Of a DNA stretch of 36,109 bases, positions 8,846 through 16,779 are shown piece by piece (position 1 is the first letter of the stretch; every line of letters begins with the position of its first letter). Made by a program: the position numbers and the translations under genes. The stretch comes from Rhodocyclaceae bacterium (GTDB lineage Bacteria > Pseudomonadota > Gammaproteobacteria > Burkholderiales > Rhodocyclaceae). The stretch is taken from NCBI GenBank assembly GCA_003157035.1, contig PMIF01000239.1, positions 1-36,109 of the forward strand, in the 5' to 3' direction. Below the pieces are notes generated by a model. It ran no database searches and had not been told where the DNA came from. It saw only the letters and a program-made list of their open reading frames with translations.

Positions 8846-10879
8846 CTATCCCGGCGCGTGTACCGACCAGCCGTACAGTGCCTGCACCCGCGTGTAGAAC
8901 TCCTCGTCCCAGTGCCCGTGCTCGGGCGGTCCCAAGCCGGAGTTCTTCCAGCCGCCGAACGGCGCATCGGCGTGAACACCGGCTGGCGCGCAGTTGAGCT
9001 TGACCAGCCCGACCTCCGCTTCGGCGAAAAACTGCCGCTGGGCGGACTCGTCGTCGCTGTAGAGGGTTGCCACCAGCCCGTGGGGCACGGCATTGACTAG
9101 TGCCACGGCCGCGTCGATATCGTCAAAGGGATGGATCAGCGCCACCGGGCCGAAGGTTTCTTCGCGGAACAACGCGCTGTCCGGCGTGCTGTCCGCGACC
9201 AGGGTCGGTTCATACCAGCATCCTTCTTCAAGCCCAGACGGCACGCCGCCGCCGCAGAGGACACGCGCACCGCCGTTCACGGCAGCGGCAACGGCCGTGG
9301 CCACGGCTTGCTGCTGAGCACGGGAAATCAGCGGACCAACGTCCGTCGCCGCCAGCCCCGGGTCGCCCACGTGCAGCGCCCGCGTCGCGGCGACGAGGGC
9401 TTCGGTCAATTCCCGATAGCGTCCACGCTCGACCAGAATGCGCCTGGCGGCGGTGCAGCGTTGGCCGGCAAAACTGAACGCGGAGCGAGCGATTTCCTCC
9501 GCGATCCGCCCGACATCGGCATCCCCCATCACGACCACCGCGTTGTTGCCGCCCAGTTCGGCCTGGATCGGCTTCAACGTCGCCGCGCACGCCAATGCGA
9601 GCTGGCGGCCGGCGGCGACCGATGCCGTGACGCTGACCCGGTCGACGAGCGAGTGTCGCGCAAGCCGTTGCGCCACCTGGCCATCGCCGAGAACGACCGT
9701 AACCAGGCCATCCGGCAGCCCGGCCTCGGCAAGCGCTTCGACGACCAGTTGCGTCGTCTTCAACGCGGGCAGCGCCGGCTTCCATACCGCCGCATTCCCC
9801 AGCGCAAGTGCCGGAATCAGCTTGCCGATCGATATCGCCAGCGGATTGTTGAAGGGCGTGATCGCCGCCACCACACCGACCGGCTGCCGCCGTGCGTGCA
9901 CGTCCTTGGCGCACTCCTGCCATCGCGGCGGGATGCAAAAATCGGCGACGGCCACTTGCGTAAGCTTCACGGCCCGGTCGACTTCGCGCCCGGCATCGCC
10001 TATCGGCTTCCCCACTTCGGTGACCATGGCCTGGATCAGGGCCTCGCCTCGTGCTCGCAGCGCTTGCGCGAAAGCGGCGAGGTACTCTCCGCGTTCGTCG
10101 GGGACGCACATTCTCCACAGCCCCTGCGCTTGCGCGGCAGCAACAGCGGCTTGCTCGATCTGACCATCGGAAGCCTGGGCCACACTTTCCAGTCGTTCGT
10201 TCCAACGCGCCGGGTTGCGACGTTCCCACGGCCGGCCACCGCCGGTGAGCCAATGGTCGCCGATCCAGGCGGCATCCGCTGCGACGGTCGTCGCCTCCAC
10301 CTTCTCGCCGGCGCCGATCCTCGCCGCAATCTCGGCCCCGGAAAGGAATTCCATGCCCCGGCTGCCGAGGTAATCCCGGCTCAGTTCGGCATGCAGAACA
10401 TCGTAGGAACCGACCGCATCGTCGGCGATCCAGACGCGGTAGCCGGACTGATAGGCAGCCAGGGCGGTTTCGCGCACGCAGGCGTGCAGATGCAAGCCCG
10501 CAATGATCAGGACGTCGGCGCCGACGGCGCCAATGTGCCGATGCAGCGAGGAATTCGTGAAGGCATTGAAGACGTCCTTGTAGAAAACGCCCTCGCCGGC
10601 AGCGGGAGCCGCTTCCGGCGGCGATTCCGCGCCCGGCGTTCCCTCGACGCACCACCAGATGCCGTCACGCCGGAGGTGCGCCATGCGGTTGGAACCGTCG
10701 CGATTGATGCGCGTATGCACGTGCACGACGGGGATCCCGCGCGCACGGCAGTCGGCCAGCAACTGCGCCATGCGCTGGAGCAAGGGTCCGGCAGCCGGGG
10801 TCAAACCGGGGCGAGCAAGGTAGTCTTGCTGCACGTCCACCAGCAGCAGCATCGGCTTCGTTTTACAAGAATGGCTCAT
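8846..10879 (-). CDS. Isochorismatase-like cysteine hydrolase fused to aldehyde dehydrogenase
   Basis: A 677-residue fusion. Residues 1-195 are an isochorismatase-superfamily hydrolase with the expected triad D15 (LLLVDVQQDY), K101 (FYKDVFNAF) and C134 (LHLHACVRETA); such domains hydrolyse amides, carbamoyl groups or vinyl ethers. Residues 200-677 are a complete NAD(P)-dependent aldehyde dehydrogenase with TPFNNP (N344), WKPA, general base E441 (ELGGNN), nucleophile C475 (FAGQRCTAARR), EETFGPV and FGGWKNSG. Both sites look intact. ATG 10879 is preferred over an upstream start at 10927, which would run back into the preceding gene. Third gene of the minus operon. The reading frame runs uninterrupted across the join, so the fusion is not an artefact of ORF choice. 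Confidence 0.85.
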   Translation of the reverse strand: MSHSCKTKPMLLLVDVQQDYLARPGLTPAAGPLLQRMAQLLADCRARGIPVVHVHTRINRDGSNRMAHLRRDGIWWCVEGTPGAESPPEAAPAAGEGVFYKDVFNAFTNSSLHRHIGAVGADVLIIAGLHLHACVRETALAAYQSGYRVWIADDAVGSYDVLHAELSRDYLGSRGMEFLSGAEIAARIGAGEKVEATTVAADAAWIGDHWLTGGGRPWERRNPARWNERLESVAQASDGQIEQAAVAAAQAQGLWRMCVPDERGEYLAAFAQALRARGEALIQAMVTEVGKPIGDAGREVDRAVKLTQVAVADFCIPPRWQECAKDVHARRQPVGVVAAITPFNNPLAISIGKLIPALALGNAAVWKPALPALKTTQLVVEALAEAGLPDGLVTVVLGDGQVAQRLARHSLVDRVSVTASVAAGRQLALACAATLKPIQAELGGNNAVVVMGDADVGRIAEEIARSAFSFAGQRCTAARRILVERGRYRELTEALVAATRALHVGDPGLAATDVGPLISRAQQQAVATAVAAAVNGGARVLCGGGVPSGLEEGCWYEPTLVADSTPDSALFREETFGPVALIHPFDDIDAAVALVNAVPHGLVATLYSDDESAQRQFFAEAEVGLVKLNCAPAGVHADAPFGGWKNSGLGPPEHGHWDEEFYTRVQALYGWSVHAPG

Positions 10880-10898
10880 AGCCGCTGCATTCCCGGCT

Positions 10899-12221
10899 TC
10901 ACACGAAGTTGCGCAAGCTGCCGGCACGGCGCACGGCGAACGGCGAACACACCGGCTGTAGCTGCCAATCGGCCCCGGCGGGCGCCGGGTAGGGCTTGGC
11001 GAGCACTAGGTGCGGGGGCACTTTCTCGAATAGCCCGAGATCGAGCCACACTGCCTGTAGGCCGCGAATGCTGGCGATGCTGCGCTGCATCGTTGCCGGA
11101 ACGCGCTGCCCCTGGGCCGCGTGGACGCGGAAGGCCGAAAGGCTCTCCGTCAGATAGACGGCATCGCCCTTCACCAGCAGCGCGGCCCAGGTCACCATAT
11201 CGATGATGGCACGCCCGTATTCACCATTGAAGCGAAAATAGTGGGGTGCCTGATCGAGCAGGTCAGCCTTGCGAAATAGCGCCGTGCTGGGTTCGCCGAT
11301 CACGTTGAGTCCAGCCATCACCATCATGTTGGCCAGGGTGTAGCCGGCGATCAAGGTGTTGTCGGCGACGATGGGCATTGTCGCCGGCTGGTCGGCCAAA
11401 CGATTCCCGTGTTCGTCGATGCGCTGACGGTGGGACGTCGCCAGCGTCACGCCCGGCGCCCGCCGGAACGTATCGAGCAGGGTCTCGACGCAGTTCGGCG
11501 CCAGTAGGTCATCGTCGCAGAGGAACTTGACGAATTCGCCGCGCGCACGCTCGAAGCATTTGATGAAATTGCCGCGTGGTTGCAGGCGGACCTCGTTGCG
11601 CAAGTAGCGAACCTCTCGATACGCTGCGCGCGCCCGCGCCATGGCCTCGATCTCGCCCCCATCCGAATCGTCGCAGACCACGATCTCGATATTGGCATAG
11701 GTCTGCGCCAGCGCGCTGTCGAGGGCTGCCGCGAAGAAGCGCGGGTTATACGCGGGAATAACAACCGACACCAGCGGATCGCCAACGACAAGCCGATCGC
11801 GCTTCGTGTATTCGCGGGTGACTCCGCGCTCACCACCCGCGTCCAATGCCGCAAGTGCGGCGCGGCGGCCGGCGGCGCCCGGCACGGTATCGACCGGTTC
11901 GAGGCCGAGCATTGCGATATCGGTGTTACCGTCGATCGCGGCGTCTGTGATGCCGGCAGGACCCGTGGCGGGCAGACTGAGTAGACCTCCCGGTCTGAGC
12001 ACGCGCCGACATTCGAGCAGGAACCGAATGCGACTCTGGCGTGGCATGGAAGTGATGGCGTCTCTGCAGGCCATGACCTCGACCACATTGTCCTCGAACG
12101 GGAAATCGTCGCCTGCACGAATCCTTGCATCGGCTTCGTCCCGCTCGGACAGGCTCAGCCAACCGGGAGGACAAAGGTCGAAACCGCCGACGCAGACGAG
12201 GAGGCCGGACTCATCGCTCAT
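10899..12221 (-). CDS. Methyltransferase-like domain fused to family 2 glycosyltransferase
   Basis: A 440-residue protein. Residues 1-85 resemble the second half of a class I methyltransferase (FPFEDNVVEVMACRDAITS, then LLECRRVLRPGGLLSL), but no SAM-binding glycine loop is visible, so this part is probably non-catalytic. Residues 150-390 form a GT-A glycosyltransferase: VSVVIPAYNPRFF, IVVCDDSDGG, the metal-binding CDDDLLAPN (DDD at 236-238), and a late HAAQGQRV segment. The sugar donor and acceptor are unknown. It starts three bases after the ATP-grasp stop, inside a tandem 7-bp repeat (GATGAGC) that contains both signals, so translation is coupled. Confidence 0.78.
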   Translation of the reverse strand: MSDESGLLVCVGGFDLCPPGWLSLSERDEADARIRAGDDFPFEDNVVEVMACRDAITSMPRQSRIRFLLECRRVLRPGGLLSLPATGPAGITDAAIDGNTDIAMLGLEPVDTVPGAAGRRAALAALDAGGERGVTREYTKRDRLVVGDPLVSVVIPAYNPRFFAAALDSALAQTYANIEIVVCDDSDGGEIEAMARARAAYREVRYLRNEVRLQPRGNFIKCFERARGEFVKFLCDDDLLAPNCVETLLDTFRRAPGVTLATSHRQRIDEHGNRLADQPATMPIVADNTLIAGYTLANMMVMAGLNVIGEPSTALFRKADLLDQAPHYFRFNGEYGRAIIDMVTWAALLVKGDAVYLTESLSAFRVHAAQGQRVPATMQRSIASIRGLQAVWLDLGLFEKVPPHLVLAKPYPAPAGADWQLQPVCSPFAVRRAGSLRNFV

Positions 12222-12224
12222 CGC

Positions 12225-13358
12225 TCATCGCCGGCGCCGCCAGACCCGGTCGCGCTCGAACAGCGCGACATCCACGGGGTCGGCCACGCGGCCGACGACA
12301 CAGTCGAAGGTCTCGACCGCCTCCGGAGGCGGTGTGCGATCGGCCGGAATCGGGCGGCCAGTGAATCGCTCGAACGTCGGGCCGACTTCGTCGAAGCCCA
12401 CCAGCCAGCGCGACAAAGTCCCGCCGGTGAAGCGGCCGTTGAATTCGTGAATGAATAGCCCGCCGTCCGGGGCACGCTGGCACTGGATGTTGAGCGGGCC
12501 TCGCCAGCCGGCCTGGGCGAAGGCATGCGCACACTTGGCACCGATCTCGCGCGCCGCCGAGTCCGTATCCGGCCCGGCCCATTTCGAACGCCGGCGGTCC
12601 TGGCGCGTAAGCGTGCAGATCACGTGGGCGATCGATCCATCCGGAGCGATCAGCACCTGAATGGAATGCTTAGTTCCCTGGAGCGTGTAACACAAGGGGA
12701 TGCCCCTAGCCTCCATCGCCGCCAGATAGTCGGTCACGACCTGCGGATCGCCGAGGAACTGCTGAACGATATACTCGTCCTGATCCAGCGTCCTTTGCAA
12801 CTGGCCTTCGTTCCAGATCAAGTAGACGTCGAGCGAAGCATAGCCGCGGCGCGGCTTGGCCACCAGCGGGAACCCGTGACGTGCGACGAAGGCCGCACGC
12901 TCGGCCACACTGCCGCCGATGATCGACGCCGCAAAGGGGAGCTCGTGTCGAGTGCAAAACTCTGCGCTCAGCCACTTGTCGCAGATAACGCGCGCCGGCT
13001 CAACGCTGCCGCACAGCAGGCGGTGCGCCAGCTCGGGGCGTCGCTCACCCAGAGCCGCGAGAAAGACGACATCATCGTCACGGCAGGGAATAACGAGGTC
13101 TACCCGTTCGCGGTCCATGATGTCGAGCAGGGTGCCTTCGAAAGCATCGCCCTCAACCGTCGGCGGCACTCGGTAGACGACATCGAACTCGAATAACGAC
13201 GGCTCATTGACGACGCTCGACGTTGCGATAAGCGTAAGACCGTGGCGGCGGCCGGCGAGCGTGGCCAGGATGTTCTGCCCGACCCCGGTTCCTGCGGCGA
13301 GAACGAGAAGTCGGAGGTCTGCGCTGGTGCCTGCGTCGTTCTCTTTGCCTGTGTCCAT
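12225..13358 (-). CDS. ATP-grasp enzyme (carbamoyl-phosphate-synthase-like ligase)
   Basis: A 377-residue protein with an N-terminal Rossmann-like domain (LLVLAAGTGVGQNILATLA, then VDLVIPCRDDDV) and a central ATP-grasp fold (FPLVAKPRRGYASLDVYLI; EYIVQQFLG; SIQVLIAPDGSIAHVIC; and the metal-binding LFIHEFNGRFTGGT). Architecture resembles PylC/CarB-type ligases that activate a carboxylate as acyl phosphate and join it to an amine. AGGAAG eight bases before ATG 13358 gives the start. First gene of the minus operon ATP-grasp / GT2 fusion / hydrolase-ALDH fusion. The substrate cannot be read from sequence. Confidence 0.85.
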   Translation of the reverse strand: MDTGKENDAGTSADLRLLVLAAGTGVGQNILATLAGRRHGLTLIATSSVVNEPSLFEFDVVYRVPPTVEGDAFEGTLLDIMDRERVDLVIPCRDDDVVFLAALGERRPELAHRLLCGSVEPARVICDKWLSAEFCTRHELPFAASIIGGSVAERAAFVARHGFPLVAKPRRGYASLDVYLIWNEGQLQRTLDQDEYIVQQFLGDPQVVTDYLAAMEARGIPLCYTLQGTKHSIQVLIAPDGSIAHVICTLTRQDRRRSKWAGPDTDSAAREIGAKCAHAFAQAGWRGPLNIQCQRAPDGGLFIHEFNGRFTGGTLSRWLVGFDEVGPTFERFTGRPIPADRTPPPEAVETFDCVVGRVADPVDVALFERDRVWRRRR

Positions 13359-13455
13359 GAATTGGCTTCCTGAGGTTTTGGGCGGAAGCTTACCGGATCA
13401 GGGGCCGGAGGTCAGGATTTTCGCCAGATCAACCCGGCGCGTTCCACAGCAAAAA

Positions 13456-13520
13456 GTGAAGTTGGTACTGTTCGACTTCGTCGAAACAAGCACTTACAGA
13501 ACACGGTGCCAACTTCACTT
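13456..13520. repeat. Inverted repeat upstream of the ATP-grasp operon
   Basis: GTGAAGTTGGTAC (13456-13468) faces GTGCCAACTTCAC (13506-13518), 12 of 13 positions pairing, around a 37-base centre that itself contains TTCGACTTCGTCGAA. It lies between the operon start (13358) and the IS (13530). It could be a regulatory hairpin, a paired operator or a small repeat element; no second copy was found in the window. Confidence 0.6.
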
Positions 13521-13530
13521 ACACGACTTG

Positions 13531-13586
13531 GAGTGCAGTCAAAACCGGAGGCAGCGCTAAGCAACAAGTTGGCAGCGATCGTCACG
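13531..13586 (+). repeat. 56-bp IS end, right copy of the direct repeat flanking the cluster
   Basis: Matches 5713-5768 at 53 of 56 positions in the same orientation. Recombination between the two would delete the whole six-gene cluster in one step. Confidence 0.88.
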
Positions 13587-14496
13587 TTTCCGCTTTGCGG
13601 GGAATCGTCGCGGCTCAGGCGCTTCTCGCATTTTCAGCTCGCCGTTCAGAACGGCTGCCCGGACCAGAACGGATTCCAAGTACCAATACGTTCCGCGAAG
13701 ATTCCTCCACAGCGGCATGCTCGCCGAGCCTTCCGGGACGGGACCGAACATGTCATGGATGCTCTTGACTCTTTCGACGGCTTTTTCAAATTCGCCAGCG
13801 CCGTCTGAAACAATCGTGATCTCTTGATCCTTCGCAGCACCTTGCTCCGAGAGAAAGTGATCCAGTCGAATCGCTGCGGAGGTGACTTCCTTGTTGACGT
13901 ACCCATAAACTCTGCAGCTGCCATCCTCACGAACGGCACGGCCAGCAATGATGTTCACGTGTCGTCCCGTCGGTAGCAGGGGCTTGGAACGGTAATACTG
14001 CGCTCGTCGGGCCGCGTCTTTCTCTTGATGTGTAAGACGGTGCCGCGGCCACGCCGAATCCACCGCAAGGGCAACAATCTTGGCCTAGCCACCGGCCGGC
14101 GGATACTCTAGTTCGCCGCGAATGGCGCTCTCGGCTTTGTTATCCAGCTCTTGGGCGACTGCCCATACGCGATTCCTCAACCCGGATGTGGAGATCGCCT
14201 GATCAACCGGCAAAATCTCTTTCAGTAGGGCCTTGGCAACGGCATAGGGAGATGCGCAGCCCACGTGACTTGAAGGTATTCCAGTTCGGGGCTGACGCGC
14301 ACCTGCACACGCGCAGCTGCGGGCTATCGATCGTTACTTTGCCGAATACCGTTCGGTATTGGATTGTGTGTGTCGTCTTGATCGACAGTGCTGCGCCACA
14401 CCGCGGGCAAATTCTCGAAGCGTTGATAACTGCGCGGGTCTGAGCGTTGACCAAAGCCCGTTGCGCCTCGTGCACCAGACTTCTGCCATCGGCCAA
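13557..14496 (-). pseudogene. ISKra4-family transposase, broken
   Basis: The N-terminal piece (14496-14203) contains ICPRCGAALSIKTTHTIQYRTVFGKVTIDSPQL in part, the zinc-knuckle and RTVFGKV signature of ISKra4 transposases. After a disruption the strand reads ILPVDQAISTSGLRNRV, then an in-frame stop, then 14063-13557 with RHVNIIAGRAV, GYVNKEVTSAAIRLDHFLS and IVSDGAGEFEKAVE. The expected DWFHIAMK catalytic block and the SSSIAES region are missing; the sequence jumps to VLVRAAVLNGEL near the C-terminus. Family assignment rests on these shared segments. Confidence 0.8.
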
Positions 14497-14688
14497 ACTC
14501 AGACCCAGTTGCCTCAGATCCCGTCGGCTCTTTCAAATTCAGCTAATTGGACCGGCGCGCTGCCGTCAGCGCCACCTTCCAGTCGCGCCTCAATGACCAT
14601 CCGCATGACGACCTCCCCAGGTACTTGCAGGCCAACAAACATATCCCCCAATCTGGCTCTTCGGTTGCCTCCGGTTTTGACTGCACTC

Positions 14689-14781
14689 CTCGGCGAGGAC
14701 ATGAATTCGTTCTTGCAACGGGTCGACGATGCGCTCTATGCGGCAAAGGCGAACGGCCACAACAGGGTCGAGACGCTATGA
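14689..14781 (+). pseudogene. C-terminal remnant of a GGDEF diguanylate cyclase
   Basis: Immediately after the IS right end the plus frame reads FLQRVDDALYAAKANGHNRVE and stops at 14781. This is the standard last helix of a GGDEF domain. The catalytic part is absent and is not found on the other side of the IS, so the upstream portion was lost or moved. The intact GGDEF gene at 17527 ends with the related ALARADRAVYRAKSAGKRRI but is a different gene. Confidence 0.7.
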
Positions 14782-15152
14782 GCAACATAGCCAGTACGTC
14801 TTGCGGTGCTTCTCGGCTTTCACCCCGAAGAAGTTTTCCTCTTCCTTGCCGTAGCAGGGAGCGCGCCAAAGCATGGCTACGCTGCCGGCATTCACAGGCA
14901 GGAATGGAGCCAGGGGTCATCTGCCGGCCTGGCTGCGCGCCGCGGAACGGGCAAGTCGCGGCAGTGTCGGGTGGCTCTTCTAAGGCGTAGAGCAGTCATT
15001 GGTCATGCCAATCGCTTATGGCTCTTCCGGGCACTGAGCACTCGGTGACGACTGCGGCTTTCGGGAAGCGAAACGTCACTGACTGGTTTCCGCCGATGAA
15101 TCCGAAGAGGCGGCGGTTGCTTGCGTGGCCATCTCGGCCAAGACTCATTGCT
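14782..15152. other. Gene-free stretch with a dispersed repeat
   Basis: No coding frame with family resemblance is visible on either strand. The right part (15061-15129) holds a repeat also found at 21332-21399. The left part is GC-rich and unremarkable. Confidence 0.6.
15061..15129 (+). repeat. Dispersed repeat, copy 1
   Basis: TCGGGAAGCGAAACGTCACT followed by GGTTTCCGCCGATGAATCCG and AAGAGGCGGCGGT matches 21332-21399 in the same orientation with a few differences. Both copies lie in non-coding DNA close to gene ends. A looser relative may occur near 29526 (ACCGGCTTCCGGCGAGCCG). Confidence 0.75.
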
Positions 15153-15955
15153 TCAGGGCCTGAGCGTACCTAGATATGCGGCAATCGCGATCATGTCCTC
15201 ATGGTCCAGCTTTGCCACGTTCTCTGTCATCGGCTGTATCGCCGTCCCAGCCCGGACGCCTGTCTTGATTTCGTGAAGCTGGCGAAATATGTAGGTCGGC
15301 GAGCGGCCAGCAATCGACGGAATCGCATCAAGACCACGTAAATCTTTTCCGTGGCAGTTCGCGCACGCGGGTGCTTTGCCAACGTCCTGGCCAGTAACAA
15401 GCACTTCGCCCCTCTTGATGCTCAATGGCGGCACATAAGCGGTGAAGGTGGCATGGCCATCGCGATTCTCGAAGTCTTCCAGATTGTCCGGCACCTCGAT
15501 GATCCGCTGACCAATAGCCTCAGTCTCAGTCGAGTGCGACTTGGCGAGAATCCAGCCGGAAACATAGGTCTTTGGCACTGTTTCGCTTTCGACGACCCGT
15601 ATGTTGGCCCGTGGCTTGAGACTCGAAAAATAGCTTGCAGCTTCCAGCGCATCCGCGTCTGATATTGCCTTCGCCCCTGAAACCATCAGGGTATGCGGCG
15701 CTCGATTTGGCACCGCCGTCGACCTGGCGCCACTCTTGAAGTCGGCCAGTTGCCGCACGATATAGGCGAACGGCAGGCCGGCGATGCGCGCGTTTTCTGG
15801 CCCGCCACTCCCTTCTGCGCGATGACAGTAACCGCAAGCCGAGACATCGGGTTTACGGCCGATGGCAACGACTGCTGGCATCTGCGGATGGTCGGCGGGA
15901 TGCCCCTCAACCCAGTCAGAGCGAAAATCAGCAAGCAAAGAAGGATCCGGTCCAT
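15153..15955 (-). CDS. Di-haem c-type cytochrome, signal peptide apparently out of frame
   Basis: The main frame (15938-15153, 261 residues) has two CxxCH haem sites, CGYCH and CANCH, each followed by a RIAGLPFAYIVRQLADFKSG- or SIAGRSPTYIFRQLHEIKTG-type segment, the duplicated cytochrome c4-like pattern with methionines as likely distal ligands. Such proteins are periplasmic electron carriers. In this frame no ATG or signal peptide exists, only TTG 15938. ATG 15955 in another frame encodes MDRILLCLLIFALTG, a good signal peptide, which then runs out of frame with the haem domains. A one- or two-base indel near 15900-15940 would repair the gene. It follows the NTF2-like gene by 45 bases, probably as an operon. 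Confidence 0.75.
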
Positions 15956-16000
15956 GATGGCCCCCACGGAACTACCACTGCAAAGCAAAGCAGTATCCGA

Positions 16001-16471
16001 TTACTTTGGAATTGGCTGCGCGTGATGCGAGGTCATGAGCCAATGGTTTCCCTGCTTTTCGAAAGTATTCGTAACGAACGTCTCGAACGTGAGCGGATCA
16101 CCGCCACTCTTGGGCTGAAGCGATGCTTTTTCGGTGCCGACAACCCAGGCGATCTTTCCATTGCTCTGGAGTTGTACAACTGTCGATGACACGTTGATCT
16201 GAGAGAACTGATCAAAGGGCACGGGCCAATATTTCGTCACGGCATCGGCGTATCCGACCGCGACGGAATTGTTGCGCGGCCCGATGTTGACGACGTACGC
16301 CTTGTTCGCCCAGAGGCTCTCCATTGCTCTCAGGTCTCTGGCAGACAGTGCCTTATAGAAAGCCTGGTTCGCCACCTTTATTGCGTCGAGATCGGAAGGT
16401 TGTTGCGCTGCAGCCGTTGTCGAAATCAGCGCCAGTCCAGCCACACTCATAAGAACAGTACGTCGGTCCAT
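16001..16471 (-). CDS. Exported NTF2/SnoaL-like protein
   Basis: A 156-residue protein with an N-terminal signal peptide (MDRRTVLMSVAGLALISTTAAAQQ, cleavage after AAA or AAQ). The mature part has the cone-shaped alpha+beta NTF2-like pattern: IKVANQAFYKALSARDLRAMESLWA, then AVGYADAVTKYW, IAWVVGTEKASL and NHWLMTSHHAQPI at the end. SnoaL-like folds bind or transform small molecules; no specific substrate is evident. AGGAG seven bases before ATG 16471 supports the start. It is the first gene of a likely two-gene operon with the cytochrome c. Confidence 0.75.
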   Translation of the reverse strand: MDRRTVLMSVAGLALISTTAAAQQPSDLDAIKVANQAFYKALSARDLRAMESLWANKAYVVNIGPRNNSVAVGYADAVTKYWPVPFDQFSQINVSSTVVQLQSNGKIAWVVGTEKASLQPKSGGDPLTFETFVTNTFEKQGNHWLMTSHHAQPIPK

Positions 16472-16779
16472 TTATCGCTCCTCTTATCCATGGTTGTGAT
16501 TCTTATTGATTCAGCAGCGCGACGCACTGCACGGTCTAAACAACTGCGGTGTAAAGCCCCCGTTGGGTATTGCCCGTCTTCTCATCCCTGATACGTCAGA
16601 TGGGGAGCTGGTCAAATCCATAATACGCCATACCATAGCAAAGCAGTCAAGTATAAGCCGCAATTGCGTTCCAACCGTGCGGTCATGGCTCCTTGTGAAG
16701 CTAGACGCGCGGGTGCCGGAATCGCAATGGCCGTTTTCCGGCGATAAATCTCGGACAACGAATTTCGGCAGCGTGCCCT

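Larger units (their letters stand above)
13530..14689. mobile_element. Decayed ISKra4-family insertion sequence
   Basis: An element of about 1.16 kb bounded by perfect 24-bp inverted repeats (13530-13553 and 14666-14689), beginning GGAGTGCAGTCAAAACCGG and continuing inward with AGGCA. The transposase lies on the minus strand and has an internal deletion, an in-frame stop and frame disruptions, so the copy cannot move on its own. Its right end abuts the last codons of a diguanylate cyclase. No clear target-site duplication is visible. Confidence 0.85.

Noticed and set aside
9131-11206. 691-codon open frame on the plus strand opposite the hydrolase-ALDH gene
   Set aside because: It is antisense to a protein with two complete catalytic motif sets, is arginine-rich as expected of GC-rich shadow frames, and has no domain character.
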